Shown one piece after another: positions 44,833 through 58,050 of a stretch of DNA of 64,000 nt (positions are counted from its first letter, which is position 1; each line of letters begins with the position of its first letter). The notes under the pieces are model-generated. The model was not told the DNA's origin. It did no database searches and saw only the letters and a program-made list of their open reading frames with translations. A program made the position numbers and the translations under genes. The stretch comes from Calliphora vicina (taxonomy: Eukaryota > Arthropoda > Insecta > Diptera > Calliphoridae). The stretch covers positions 104,465,302-104,529,301 of the forward strand of contig NC_088783.1 of assembly GCF_958450345.1 (NCBI RefSeq), written 5' to 3'.

Positions 44833-47800
44833 ATGGATAGAAAGTTAAAAAAAGCAGTAAACCTAAAAGGATATAATTTATTAGCCACAGGAGCAGCTAC
44901 AGCAAACACTACAACTAAGCAAAGTGATAGTTTTATGCAAACTTCATATGTGATTCCAACAAATACTACCTCAATGCCCCCAGTTAATTTACCGCCACCC
45001 GCAACAACATTAGCCAAAGATGCTGCCGGCTTTAATCAGTATCATTCACCTCAATATCGTAGCACAAGACAACGTACCAACATTACGACAACACAACAGA
45101 ATGCCAATTATAATATAAATACGGCTGCAACAACAACACCTTTACAATTAACACAACAACAGCAACTGCAGTCGACGACAGGGCAAAAAATTAACAACAA
45201 CAACACCAATAATAATAATAGTACGAATAATCAAACAGTGATGAGTGCTAAAGCAGCTGCCTGTATAGCTTCACCTATGGAACAGCTGGCAGCAGTTCAT
45301 GCAAAGGCTACTTCAAGTCGTAATAAGAATGAAGGTAAGTAAAACAAATCTTATGACAAGACACAACAATTAGTCAGTCAAGCAGAAACACACATGCTAC
45401 CTTTGTTATATTCATTTATTTCTACTGCGTTTAATATAGTGTCTGCTTAGACATTATTTTGTCCTTTATTTGACATTTTATGTTAGTTCTCTAAGTTTGT
45501 ACCTACGTTTTAATTCAATAAAAAATATTTTTTGTTTAGATAACAGTTTTTTTTAGCACATGTATGTAAGATTTGCTTTTCAATTTACAACTTGATATGA
45601 AAAAGTAATCATCTTTTTGTCAAATTCTAATATATTTATACCCACCATAGTTGGGAGGTTATATCAGAATCACTTTCTAAGTCGATTTAAAACTTGTGCA
45701 CAAATCGGCCCAACTGCGAAACTGGATGGAATCGGTTCAATATTTCAACTAGCCATCATAGAAATGTCTCCTGATTTACATACAAATTTATACACAAATA
45801 AGTTCTATATAAAAGAAATCACCTTTTTTACACATCAATCCATATTGACCATAGCTCCCATATAAGGTTAACTTCCGAAAATCACTTTAACGCATATAAA
45901 TCAATTGAAAATCTTGGTATCCACATAACAGAAAGGAGTTTTATATAGAAATAAATCGCACTACCTAATTCGAGGACAATCGGTCCATAATTGGCCATAC
46001 CTCCCATATACGTCCCACTTTCTAAAATTAATTTAACGAGCATAAATCTAAAAAAATCGGAATACAAATAATATTTAACAAAAATAAGTTTTATTTAGAA
46101 ATCTCGCGACCTAATTTCATAACGTCGGTCCATAGTTGGTCATAGCTCTCATAAACAATTGTAATTTTAACGATTTTAAGGTCCAAAATGTAATAATTTA
46201 CAATTACATATTTTATTTTTAGAAATATTAAAGACATTTAATTAAAATTATAACTCTTTCGAAAATTGTTCAAGTACTATTTTAACTACAACTGTTATCG
46301 AATATTTTTTAAAAAAGTTTCGCAAAATGTTTATTAAAAAATCTGTCACTAGGACTTTAGCGAAAAGTCTTCAATTTAAGTTATTTAGAGACTGTTTTGG
46401 CAAACTAAATTTATCCAAATTTTTGGTAAATTCATGCGCTGGTCACATGTTTTGATTGAGCAACTTATGTTGCTTAATCTCGAATGAAAAGCAAAGTCGA
46501 AGTCCTTTGAAATTGGATTCCTCTATATCGAAAACTATCTTTCGACTGAGTTCGAAAAAAAAAACAGTGTTCACTGGGTCGAACATTATTTTTATATAAA
46601 AATCTTCAAGTTTTCATTCTACTTGTAGTTCGAGCCATCCCAAATATAGCTTGACCAATTTTTTTATAATTACGTTGGTATTTACTTATCTTTATCATTT
46701 ATTACGTACATATACCAGTACCATTGATAAATGTGACTACTTTATCATACTCAGCATTAACGTAATAACTTTATCTACATAGTATGTATGCATATGGAAT
46801 TGTTCGTATTTAACAAATTACTGTTAATTATTTTTCATGTATAAATATTTAACACAAATACTTAAAGTTATGTCTACAAGTTAATACGTAATGTACGTAG
46901 AAATTATAAATTAAATTACTTTATTTAAAATGTCTTGTAAACGTTATAAAATTACATTTACATTTGGGTTATATTTCATCACATTTAAAACGGATTGAAT
47001 AGAAAACTTAGGTTTAAATTGTGAATGAAATGCGAAATATATTGATTAAAAATTACCAAAATGACAAATCTTCTAAAACATATTAGAACCAGCCTTTTTT
47101 ATAGTTTTAATTTGCCTTGTTTAGCGTTATAGCGTATTACATTTTTGAGAAAAATGTATGAAACAAAAAATGTTGTTGCTTGCATCTGAATTTTTTAAAA
47201 GTAATTATAATGGAATTGATATATTTAGCATTTTCTTTTTAATTATGTGTGAATAAGTTTTATTTAATAAATATATAACACAATTTTCCACGTATTTATA
47301 TTTTCTAATATGTATTTATTCGCAGAAAATTTCAATATACATACATACGTACATGCACATATATATTTCCGAGATTTTGTTTGAGCTATAAACGTTTTGT
47401 GAAATAATTTCAAACATTTATAAACGTTTTGAAATAATCAGTAAGAAGGTGATGACAAATCTTAAACGTTTGTGAATTAAACGTATAAATAATTATTGAA
47501 CATTAAAGGAGTATTAATAACAACATACATATATTTTTGAGGTTTTTATTGATGAATGTTGAATGGTCTAAATAAAAATCAAATATTCGGTTAACCCTTT
47601 CGCTACATTGTATCCATATGGATACATTTTAGATTTTTGCACATAACTTCGACAATTATGAATATTTTTAAAAAATAGTCTTTGAGTCTATTTTTGGAAT
47701 ATATTTAGAGATGTTTACAATTTATTTTATTGAATTATCGCTATTCGTGTTCGATTGATAGCAATTTGAAAATGTGTGAAAATAGATTTTTGAATCCAAC

Positions 47801-50800
47801 ATTTTTTTTTAAAAAAAGTGCCTTCGATTTTTTGCATATAAAATTTGTAAAAACTATAATTTTGTAATAAAAATTATTTAGAATGCTTAGAAACATATTA
47901 GGGAAATATAAAAATAAAAAATATTTAAAAAAAATCATTGGGGGCTTCAGGATAAGCTTCCAGGACTAAAAATTTAATTTGGTATAACGGATAAACCAGG
48001 ACACGTAGGACCTTAATATTAATATCAGCCAATATTGATATCAATACCAACCATATGATAAACTTAAAACATCTATTAACACCTCCAGTTAAAACTTGTA
48101 GCGAAAGGGTTAAAAAATATTTTTCCCGATTTTGACCAATTGTCGTTATATACGTTGTTGAAATGATCAATCATTAGATATGCATATTGTCTATGTTAAT
48201 GACTTAGTAATCCAGATATAGATACAAAATAGGTCAAAAATTGGGGTAGTCGTTTTTTGCTTTTATCTCAATCATGTATGCTTTCGGAAAGTTGACAGAC
48301 AGACAGGACTATAACAGGGTACCTAAAAAATCTGAAAACAGTCGCAAAGTAGATCTTGGCGTTTTGGGTATTGCTTAGCCATTAGGTTAGGTTAGGTTCC
48401 ATGGGTAGCCACTCTTCAAGCAGCTCACTTGGGTCCATTCAAAACTGATCCCATTGTGATACCCAAGGGGTAAACATCTTGGTATTAATTATACGTCCGT
48501 TGTTTCCAGGCTAAACCAACCAGATTCTCTGATGAAAGAGTGGATTCGTCTAAGACTTATCCTTGATAGCTCATCTAAGCATGATAGGAATGGTGTTCCG
48601 AAGATACGTTCCCTCAGATTTATCAGAGCCGGGCATTGACAGAATAGGTGTGACACCGTCTCATCCTCTTCTTCATTATGGCAGCTCCTACAGTAGTCAT
48701 TATACCGTAGGCCCAATCTCCTAGCATGTGTCCCAATTATACAGTGTCCTGTAATGAAGGAGACAATTAGCCTTATTTGCTCACGACGAAATTCCATAAG
48801 TAGATTCGTCCTGCTGGCATCATATACGGGCCAAGTAGACCTCGTTGTAACACAGGAAGACTCATTGGTCCACCTGCTTTGTGCAGATTCATATAGTGTC
48901 CGCTGAACAGCCATCTTGCATATAGCAGCCATCTTGTATATAGACCCCGGCCAAACCTCACCCAGTGATGCGACGGCAGTCTTTAGTAGCAACGCTGAGC
49001 GTTCATCTACACAAGACATAAGTTTTACGTGACCCTGGTACCAACCAGCGTCATCGCATTGTGGAGGAGTGCCTGGGTTCTCTTTGAGAACTTTCCAAAA
49101 CACCCCTACCAGTTTTTGCTTCACCATATCCCAATTCAATTGAGATATGGATCCGTCATTCGCACTCCGGTCGATAACCGCCCTAACAAGACTGTCTTTG
49201 ACAATCTCGCTAAAGGATTTAGCTAACGACCTTTGTGCCGCTTTGGGACGTTTAGGTCCCGGTTGCTGGCTCTTGGTCGCTGTATCCTCCTCTGAACGTT
49301 GCCGTTTAGGCCCCGCTGGTAATTCAGCAGAAGGAGGAGCGGTCTTGAGACCAGCAATATAGGCTTTCGCCCAGGAAAGCGAAGCTTGTTGCTCCTTAGT
49401 GAGGTCCTCGACTTTTTTCGAGCCAAGTGCCTCAACAAAGCGGTAAGCGGAACGCCTGGTGGTAGCAGCCCTTCTAGCAGGGTTTTTATGCCTGGGGTTA
49501 GTTTCAGAGCCGGGATTGGCCAGGGGTGATGCGTCTTCAGGACAGGAGGATTCCTTCACAAGACCTGAGCGCACAATTGGCATATGGGAAGCATCCGTGA
49601 GGGGCGACTTAGTCGCTTCCCCCTTAGAGGCACCCGAAACAGGGGATTTAGCCGCCTTGACGACTTGGGCTTTCGCGGCTTTGGAGGTACTTGGAGAGAA
49701 GTCCAGAGGTACCTCGCCGCTTAGGTCACTACCACCTATTGCCTTGGATTTTTTACAATCAGCCAATCTGGGTATGCCAGATTGACCTCTTGCGACACCA
49801 GTAGCATGCAGACTAGTCTGGCCCGGTGTGATCACCTGACTAGCCTGAGTTGCAGTAGCATTCGACTCACCACAGCCCGAAACCATCGCTGTGGGAGTAG
49901 GGTCCCCGGAGATTATGAAGCCCCCGACCGGGTACATGGGGCATGACTTATCCTCTTCCATTGAGTCCTGATGGACAATTACTTGCATTTTATACCTGCT
50001 GCCAGGTGTTGAGATAACTGCCGCCCCATTGGAGAAACAGACGCAGACCACCAGCCGCCCAATATGGGAAACAGACGCTGGTGGATTTCGGACGGACATT
50101 AAAGAGTCCTTACGGACCAGCCGGACTATCCACCTTAACCACCCCTCTCAATGAGGGGAAAATGGTTCGATGGAAATAACATCTGATAGCCGCCCCAGAG
50201 GAGAACAGACGCTATCAGACAAAGGGAGGGTAGTTCTTAGTATCATGCTCAACGCGTGCCCTTCTGGAATGGGAGACCCTGCCAGAGACAGCCAACTCAA
50301 GTTAAACTGTCCCCTCCAGCATGGCCAACGCGAATCATCGCACTTAAGCCTCTACATCGCGTCAAGATGACTACCCATCGTAGAGGGGTAGTCATCTATA
50401 ACTAAATTTGTAATAATATGTAGTAAATTTAACTAAATTTGTAATAATATGTAGTAAATTTAAAAAGTTTTGATTTATTCGGATTAGGTCGAATATTAGC
50501 TTCCATTCGGTTTAGGCCTAAAATTTAGTTATATATAAAATTACTTTGTTCATTATATTATTCAAATCTAATTAGTAATTCATTTTCTCTAAACTTTTCT
50601 ATTACAGAGGCCATTAATGACTTGAAAACACGCATTCCTGAAATTGAAAATATCTTCGATATACACAGTCGAATTGGTAATGGTACCTTTAGTACGGTAC
50701 TATTAGGTACGCTAAAAAGACAACGTGATGTACCAGATAATCAAAAACGTAAATTTGCAATCAAACATCATATACCAACTAGTCATCCAGATAGAATAAT

Positions 50801-50830
50801 GAAAGAACTGCAGTGTATGGCAAAAATTGG
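44833..50830 (+). CDS. Cdc7: Cdc7-like kinase (DDK catalytic subunit), 5' exons only
   Basis: Exon 44833-45334 (167 codons, ends phase 1) joins exon 50608-50830 in phase. The first exon starts MDRKLKKAV and is low-complexity Thr/Gln/Asn-rich. The second encodes RIPEIENIFDIHSRIGNGTF, the kinase Gly-loop (IGNGTFSTV, about 190-198), then FAIKHHIPTSHPDRIMKELQ with the ATP-binding Lys near 220. This is the characteristic start of Cdc7, which with Dbf4/Chiffon phosphorylates Mcm2-7 to fire replication origins. The exon ends in phase 2 at GG|GTAAGT. The remaining kinase subdomains (HRD, DFG) were not found in the next 13 kb, so a very long intron or the window edge hides them. The 5.3 kb first intron holds a repeat copy and a whole retroelement. 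That exon 1 belongs to this gene rests on strand and phase. Confidence 0.82.
45635..46150 (-). repeat. dispersed TATACCC-type repeat, copy D (Cdc7 intron 1)
   Basis: It begins ATTTATACCCACCATAGTTG and contains repeated ATCGGTCCATAATTGGCCAT / ACCTCCCATATACGTCCC words, the inverse of the GGGAGCTATGATCAATTATG words in copy B. The far end is diverged. No ORF is present. Confidence 0.55.
46151..48381. other. Cdc7 intron 1, unassigned
   Basis: AT-rich intronic sequence. 48170-48320 resembles the middle of the TATACCC repeat family (GACTTAGTAATCCAGATATA, TTTCGGAAAGTTGACAGACA), also seen at 15300-15480. Nothing else is recognised. Confidence 0.4.
48382..50396 (-). mobile_element. internally deleted non-LTR retrotransposon with fused ORF1-ORF2 tail
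   Basis: On the minus strand a 5' UTR (from 50396) leads into an open frame 50099-48489 of 536 codons. Residues 1-395 are ORF1-like: a Pro/Ser/Lys-rich part with a nuclear-signal-like GPKRQRSEED and the conserved block AGWYQGHVKLMSCVDERSAL then GEVWPGSIYKMA. From about residue 398 it switches to the tail of ORF2: ESAQSRWTNESS, LIVSFITGHCIIGTHARRLG, and zinc knuckle CRSCHNEEEDETVSHLFCQC. The endonuclease, reverse transcriptase and RNase H are absent. The 3' end, ending in AACCTAACCTAA on the minus strand, matches the truncated copy at 39445-40316. The DNA is GC-rich against its AT-rich intron. It lies antisense in Cdc7 intron 1. Confidence 0.85.
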
Positions 50831-51189
50831 GTAAGTGTTTTAGTTATTTTCCTCTTGAAAATAATTAAAACTATTTTAAATGAAAATTCACTTTTATTTC
50901 ATTAACATTCTATCTATCTAAACGAAAAAAAAAACATATCAAAGACATATACATATGTATACAAAATTCTTTCATAATTATAGAAAGAATCAAAACGTTT
51001 ACATTTCAAATACATATATGCATACAAGTTTCTTTCATCATTATAGAAAAAATTAAAACGTTTACATACATTTATTTGACTATTACTTTTTATTCACAAG
51101 ATAAGAATGTTTTAAAAATATTAATGCATACGCAAATGTGTATATTTATATACAATATTGTTTATAAATATATACTATTTATATATAAA
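50831..51189. other. Cdc7 intron 2, start
   Basis: AT-rich. A short segment, TTCTTTCATAATTATAGAAA with AATCAAAACGTTTACAT, is duplicated at about 50968 and 51030. No exon is recognised. Confidence 0.4.
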
Positions 51190-51725
51190 CAAGTAAAAGT
51201 GTTATATTCGGCCATGCCGAATCTTGTATACCCACCAACAATATGGGGGGTAGGGTCAATTATGGACTGATGTACACAAAAGTTGGTAGAAAGATATAAT
51301 AGGTTCATATAAAACTTGATTATGTTCAATTTCATCATGATATTAATTATTATAAGAAAAGTATGAAAGTTCAATTCATTTTCTGAGGGGGACCTTATAT
51401 GGGAACTAGGGACAAATGTTGCCCGATTTTCGCTATACTTTATTGAATAATTTTAGAAATAATTTTTGTCAAATTTTATCAGGATTGCATAATCATCATT
51501 TCGGGGGGACATTTATATGAGGGCTAGGTGAAATCTTGGACCAATTTTCAATACCAAACAAACCTTATCAACATAGATTATTTGTGGAAAATGTCATAGC
51601 TAAGACGTCTTAGAATTTCATAAGGACCCAGAATATATATACTTGTGTGGTTTTGCGGTGAATATTTCTATGTGTTACAAACGGAATGACAAATTCAATC
51701 TTTTTTTGATGTTGGGTATAAAAAT
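51190..51725 (+). repeat. dispersed TATACCC-type repeat, copy E
   Basis: AAACAAGTAAAAGTGTTATA, the hairpin ATTCGGCCATGCCGAAT and TTGTATACCCACCAAC open the copy. TGTTACAAACGGAATGACAA and GTTGGGTATAAAAATA close it. The order equals copy A, and the central tandem part is absent. Confidence 0.75.
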
Positions 51726-52399
51726 ACACATTAAATTTTTTTTACTTCATTTCACGACCGTCTCTGATGTCTGTGACGTAATTTAATTTTTTGCACAAAT
51801 TTATTGACGCTACACAGGGGAACAGTTTGAATTTTAAATATTTTGATAAAGGCTAAACAAAATTTAAAATTTGTTTTAATAGCAAATAGCTAAAGAATTA
51901 AAAACTTAAAATTTTATCAACGTTTTAAGAAATACTACCTAATAAATCTTTAGTGTATGTGGAATATTTTCTTGAGTATTTTATTTTATTTTACTTTTTG
52001 TGTGTTTAGTTTATTAGCTAAGATTATTTTTGAAAGTGTGGTTATTTCATGTGGTTAGTTGTTTGTTAAGTACACATATTATAATGTTTTCTTGAGTACA
52101 TGTGTGCTAGATCTGGCAACAAGGTGTTTCCCAAAAAATGTTTGGTATTTTTAGCTATTAGTTATTAGTACACGTGTTAGACCCAGGCAGAACTTTAAAT
52201 GAAATGCTTGCATTTTAATAGTAGTCTTATTTTTAAACGTCAAAACTCATGTCATATTTAGGAAAGATCACTGATTGGTGTAAGATGCTAAGGCAGTATT
52301 TGTTTCTATTTTTTTTCATTTTCATTTATTTATTGTATCTTTATCTTATATCTAATAATTATTATTTAATTAGTCCGGACGAAAAAATGTTTTATTCAT

Positions 52400-53230
52400 G
52401 GTTGTTTTAGTTAAATTGGCATTCTTCCTTCTAGATTAGGTCTGCTGTGTCCCTCCTTCTTAATCAAGTGTGGCCACGGTTATCTAATATGTTGCGGGTC
52501 AGCGGGTTTGGGTGAACTTCAAGTTTTTTTTAAATATTTTTGTACATTTTTCGAGTTTTCAGTTTTTACAATGGGCACGTTTAGATCTTTGTGTAAAGTC
52601 GCGTTTTTGATATACCAGGGGGCAACTGTGATCAGTCTTAGAAACTTGTTTTGGCGTCTTTGGATATTTTATACATTTGACGCTGAGGCCGTGCCCCATA
52701 GCTGTATGCCATAACTCCATATCGGTTTTATGATCATGTTATAAAGTAGTAGTTTACAATCTAAACTAAGCGTAGAGTTTCTGCCAATAAGCCAATTAAT
52801 TTGAATTGATTTCAATTTCATTTGAGTCAACTTTGCATCTATATGACTTTTCCATGTAAGGCTACGATCGAGATGTATTCCGAGGTATTTCACTTCCAAT
52901 TGTTGAATTATTATTTGGTTATTGATATGAATAGCCCCCCTATTCTATGATTCTCTACGCAATGTAAATGTTATATGTGTACATTTTTGCTCGTTAACTT
53001 TAATTTTCCATTGTTTTGTAAGTAACGAGACGCTTCTTGAGGGTTTTCATGAATGCTTAGAATAGATGTATGAGTGCGATTGTTTGTTGGCATATCAAAC
53101 GAATATATCAAATATAAAAAAGGTCCCAGGATACTGCCTTGGGGGACTCCAGCTTCAATGGGTTGTGCAGTACTTAAAAAGTTACCCTCTTTAACCTTAA
53201 ATGTTCGACCAGTTAAATAGCTTTTGTTTC
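52400..53230 (-). pseudogene. jockey-like reverse transcriptase relic
   Basis: Reading leftward, a frame around 53230-53050 has YLTGRTFKVKEG, AGVPQGSILGPFLYLIYSFD (reverse-transcriptase box B) and NNRTHTSILSIHENP. A second frame at 52899-52669 has EVKYLGIHLDRSLTWKSHID and LLYNMIIKPIWSYGIQLWGT, the thumb and C-terminal part. At least two frame breaks separate them, and the catalytic YxDD box is lost (position occupied by a deletion after LIYSFD). The right edge (53230-53320) abuts a fragment of the TATACCC repeat. Confidence 0.8.
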
Positions 53231-53489
53231 TATTTGACAAAATGTTTGTAATTTCTACATTTTTAATTTGGGACCCCATAAAGTATATATGTATATTATC
53301 AGTGGTTACTGAGTTTGTCGGGAGCATTTGGGTGATTCCGATGTGCAGATCCGGCTGTAAATATAAGTTTAACCACAAAATACAAGAAAAAAAATCAAAA
53401 ATTGCGGTCTTTTATATTGACATGTATTAAAAAGGGAACCTAGATGTTGCTACCTCAACAATAAGAAAGAACTTACTTAAAAAAAAATT

Positions 53490-54110
53490 TGAATGCTAAA
53501 ATTTGTACAAAAGTTCGATATCTTACTATACACAAATTTTGTCAAGGAACATTAGAACTGGGCTCTGAACAAATGTCGAAATATTTTGGAGTCGGATTAA
53601 ATTTTTTAACTCTGACAGAAGCAGCCATTCTGTACGTAATTTTGGTCCCCAACATACCATACAAACCATTGCAGGGTGACGGAAATATTATGGAATGGGG
53701 CCGTTTCCCCTACAATTGAACAGGGACTCTATTTCGGATTGATGGGAGAGTAGAAGCTATGTATTATGCAAATATTTTTAATGACATTATGATGTCTTAT
53801 GCTATATGGCAAATGCTGCTTCGATTGGTGTTTCAACAAGACAATGACCCGAAACAAATCGAAGCGGATTACAAATATTGGTGTCGAAATTTTAAACTGG
53901 CCAGAATTAAGTCATATTGAGAACTTGTGGCAAATTGTTAAACTGTATCTTAGAGGAAAGAATCCATCTAATAAGGGATCAGCTGTGTATATTTGTTAAA
54001 GATGCGTGAAGAAATATTCCGAATGAAATTTGCTAAAAACTTGTACACTCAATGTGAAGAAGTTGTTCAGCCATTATTAAAAATAATAGTTATTCCACTA
54101 GGTAATAAAG
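53490..54110 (+). pseudogene. Tc1-like transposase relic
   Basis: After several frame changes the plus strand shows GRVEAMYYANIFNDIMM, VFQQDNDPK (the second catalytic Asp region, normally FQQDNDPKH), ENLWQIVKLYLRGKNPSN (around the catalytic E) and a C-terminal YTQCEEVVQPLLK. Stops and frameshifts make it inactive. It is not closely the same copy as the element at the right edge. Confidence 0.75.
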
Positions 54111-56830
54111 AGAAATTAAAGGAAAAAAATTAATATTGTACTTAAATCTATTTTTATTTACATGAAAAAAACTCGATTTAAAATTTTTTTTAAAAAAATA
54201 TTTTTCCTGAGTTTTATCCACTGTAGGTCCGTCTTCTATTTAAAATCATGAAAAAAAATTTTAATTTTTCCACTTTTTTTTATTTTTTTTTTTTTTTTTT
54301 TAAATTTTGGAAAAAAAAATATTTAAAATTTGTATTTTATTAAAGTATACATACTTTGGTGAATACATATTGCAACATATTCTGAAATTTGTTCTTTTAA
54401 GCAGAGAAATGGTGTAATAACCAGTTTAGTTTTGAAATATGTATTCTAAATTTTGTTACAACATATTGTAATATGCAACAACAAATGGCATATAAATTCC
54501 CACGAAACCTTTAAATATTTATGGTCTTTAAAAATTATTTTAATCACATTTATTTTTTATGGAATCCCCTTGCAATGCCCCTAAACAAATCGATTTTTAC
54601 AACCCTGGTCACAGTACGTTGACGTTGTTTTAAATAATTTCTACTTGTTTGTTTGCCTGGTTTATTATACGCTTACAATGATCAAGTACGACAGTACATT
54701 GTGCCAATGTTGTAATGAACTTTTCTTTATTTCGTGTGTATTATATAAGCTTGTATACAGAAACCCGGCATTTTTGTGTACATAGTTTATGTACACGTAT
54801 AATGTGTAGGTTTGCCGGGCTATATGTTCAGTATATACATATGTACATATTTACATATGTATGTTGTATGTTTATACACTCTCACTTTCTCGTTAGCAAT
54901 AATTTTTGGTCTTGAAATGTTTTCAAATAAAACGTTAACCTTAACCTTGATTTTATTGAAGTTAAATGTACAATTTATTGACTTGTCGTAGCCATTGTTT
55001 GAAAACACACTTAAGACATATGCCGGTTAACTAGACATTTCCCTGGAAATTAAGTAAATACGTTCATATGCACCCAATAATGAGGACTAATGGTTGTGTG
55101 TTTACACGATAAACTATAAATTTTTAATAAAATATTGTACGTTAATGTTATTTCTAGATACTTACATATAACTTAGTTTTCGAGCTATAGCTAATTAATT
55201 TACAAAACTGATTTTTCATTCATAAAGAACTTGCATGACTCATTGTCACAATCTAATTTGTAAATTGTGACAATTAACGGTGTACGTAAATGTAATGTCT
55301 AAAAATTGGCAATTCAATTTACAGTCAGTCTATTTATAGCAACGTATAAAAAATTTAATTTATATTTGTCCTAGACATGCTCTAAAGGCAAACCCCAAAT
55401 AATAAAATAATTTATATAAATAAATACAGCTTAAATGTGGGAAATATGTACTATTTTCAGCTTGTAGTGTATTTACACATTTCCAGCAATCAATATTAAG
55501 CGTGGGTTGTGTAAAATATTTCCTTTACGTTAGTTTGATTGTTTCTTTTTTTTTCGTCTGGTTGTGCAAAAATTTTGTTGCGAGTATTTAAAAATAAACA
55601 CTTGTACACCGGGTACAATAATTTTGTACGTCATGCCAAAAGACATGGCATCTACGTCATTACCTTTTTTGGGCTTTTGCGTCATTAGAAAGAAATGCAC
55701 GCTATATACAAGTTAAAGAAAAAGAACAAAAAATATATTTATAATAAAACTAACCACATGATGATGATAATTGCTTACGTGAGTTCATTTTTCTCTGTCT
55801 CTTTAATTTTATTGATATGTTATATTGCATTAAGGAAATCATTTCAAAACTGACAACTTATCAATAAAATGTGATTTTTTCGTTCAAAGTTATTGTGTAA
55901 TAAAATTAATTACTACATAACATTTCTAACTATGACTCTTAAGGCAAGCTTTAAAAGTAAAAGTACATTTGACTGTTATTAACCTGTATTTATATTTAAA
56001 TATCCATATTCATTATTTAGACAAACAAGTTTTTTTTTGTTTATTTATACATAGAACATTAACGAAAGTTTGTGTTTGTTTATATTATCTGGTTTCTTGA
56101 TTGTTATGAATAAAAAAAAATGTGTTTAAAATAGCAGTTGCCATTGACATTGACAGATAATTGAGAAAAATATTTAGAAACAGGGGAAGAAAACAGGGAG
56201 GTGTAACAGGTAGATCAGAGTTACTGAAACTTTAAAGAAAATATAAATACAAATAATAGTATTTTATAAATATATTTTAATATAACACCTATTACCTCTA
56301 TAACTCTGACATGTTTCAGTTGGCCATCGTATCCCCAAATAAACTCGTGTCAAGTTTTCATAATATAAGTTCATAAGCGCCGATAACGAAAACTGAAACT
56401 GAAAAACGTTGATGTTCGTCAACGTCTCGTTTCTGAATTGTTTTCGTTTCAGTTGGGTGCGTTGCGGCATAAAACAGAAACGAAATTAGTTTTTAATTTT
56501 GGATGTCGCACATTAAATAGAATTTTTTATTTTTTTTTTTTATTCATTTTGATTTTATTTAAATTTGAAATAAAAAAAATACAGCACCGAAAACTACCTA
56601 CTTGAAGTTGTTTTCGTTCCGGCCCCAAATGACAGGTTTTTCGTTACTGATCGGTGCCGTTTCTTTCCCAATTTTTGGTGCCGATTTCTGAAACGGTGCA
56701 AATGTATGGAATTTCGTTTTCAATGCCGATTATGGTGTATGCGGAAACGTAACTTAACCCAGATAGCGAATTATAGTGAAAAAACCCTGTCCAAAGAAAC
56801 AATAAATATAAATAAAAATAGGTATAGACT
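54111..56830. other. AT-rich stretch, no gene recognised
   Basis: Probably still Cdc7 intron 2 or intergenic. There are long A and T runs at 54160-54320. At 56390-56760 words such as GAAACGAAAACT and ACGAAAACTGAAACTG recur and suggest an old MITE, but no clean inverted ends could be fixed. Short open frames look random. Confidence 0.45.
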
Positions 56831-57640
56831 GGGATTCACATAGTCCCGCTACCTAAAAATAGCCAGCCTATTCCCCTGATAAAGCCCAGTACATTTCCTA
56901 GATTATATCTAGCTACATGCTTCAGTTCATCATGGAATCTTTCCCCTAGTTATTTGTGCCTGAGACCCTGTAGTCTAGGACAGTTACACAAAATATGTTC
57001 CAACTGTTTCTAGTTCCTCAAAATCTTTGCACAACCTACAGAAGTCCCATTTACCAATGAAGGCTCCAATTGAGCAGTACTCGGTTATCACTCCTACTAA
57101 AGACCTGAGACCTTCAAAGACACTATTTTCGCCAGATATCTGCTAGATTAAAGGACATGCTTCTTTTTGAATCCATGCTGGTTATGAGCTGCTGAGGAGT
57201 AAAAAAACAATCGTTCATATTTTAGAATCTGATATGGTATTTTCAGCATACTAAATCGCAACCCAATAGTCTTCTACGGTACTGGAACTAAGTGTTGTTT
57301 TCGAAAAACACCTCGTTTGCCTTGTCCATTCAAGGGAGCTCGGACTCGCCTTTTAGAGTCTGTAGTAGCTGGGGTAGCTGGAGAATGATTGTCCTGTAGA
57401 AGATTACTTGTCAACTCCTGTACACGTGATGCAGTTCTTCAATTCATCTAACTATTTGTTGTTCTTATTTACCAACCTGCTTATATTATGGTCAGAATGG
57501 GTTTTGTAGATGTCATCACATACGTTTCGCTGTTTCATCAGCGAAGTGTGTAGTTGTGTAGACTTTTTAATGAGACTTCTTCACTGAAGCCGAGCCAGCT
57601 TTCTTTTGTTGATGTACATATATACCATAATCTAAGATGA
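56830..57640 (-). pseudogene. decayed non-LTR element tail (RNase-H-type ORF2 end)
   Basis: The minus strand encodes GAFIGKWDFCRLCKDFEELE then, after a frameshift, the remains of LCNCPRLQGLRHK. This is the CxxC...H..C zinc knuckle that ends RNase-H-bearing non-LTR ORF2s. The adjacent 57430-57600 block shares words with the GC-rich fragment at 41680-41900. It is heavily mutated. Confidence 0.6.
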
Positions 57641-58050
57641 GTAACATTTTCAGAGAAACTACTGCTCATCGGCTTATGCAGTTGATAAAACCAGGATTTT
57701 CTGTGATTACATCAGGCATAATCAGTGTGGGGCATTATCATACAGGGCTCAGATGGAGGATTCGTGGCTCTTTTTATTATGTATTTATAATCTTTATATT
57801 ACTAATCTACTTAACATAGTTAATCAACATTCTAAAGTATAAGTTTGTTGATTTATCTGAAATTGAATTAGTACATGAGCGTTTATAGTTCCAAAGTAGT
57901 GTTTTTAAAATGGGCCATAAATTCCAATGTGGGATTCACTGCAATTCACACAAAGAAATTAATTGTAATTAATATACATATTTCTGCTAATGTGTCTGCT
58001 TAATTCGTATTATGGCAATATTTATCTATATTAAGTATATTTTTAACTAC
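57641..58050. other. unassigned spacer
   Basis: A 60-codon frame at 57637-57819 is not recognised. Otherwise AT-rich sequence. Confidence 0.4.

Noticed and set aside
49029..49785. Plus-strand open frames within 49029-49785
   Set aside because: They are the complement of the retrotransposon ORF1 part, whose GC-rich composition leaves other frames open.
56380..56765. A MITE defined by GAAACGAAAACTG words
   Set aside because: The words recur in both orientations, but no matching ends or target duplication could be fixed.
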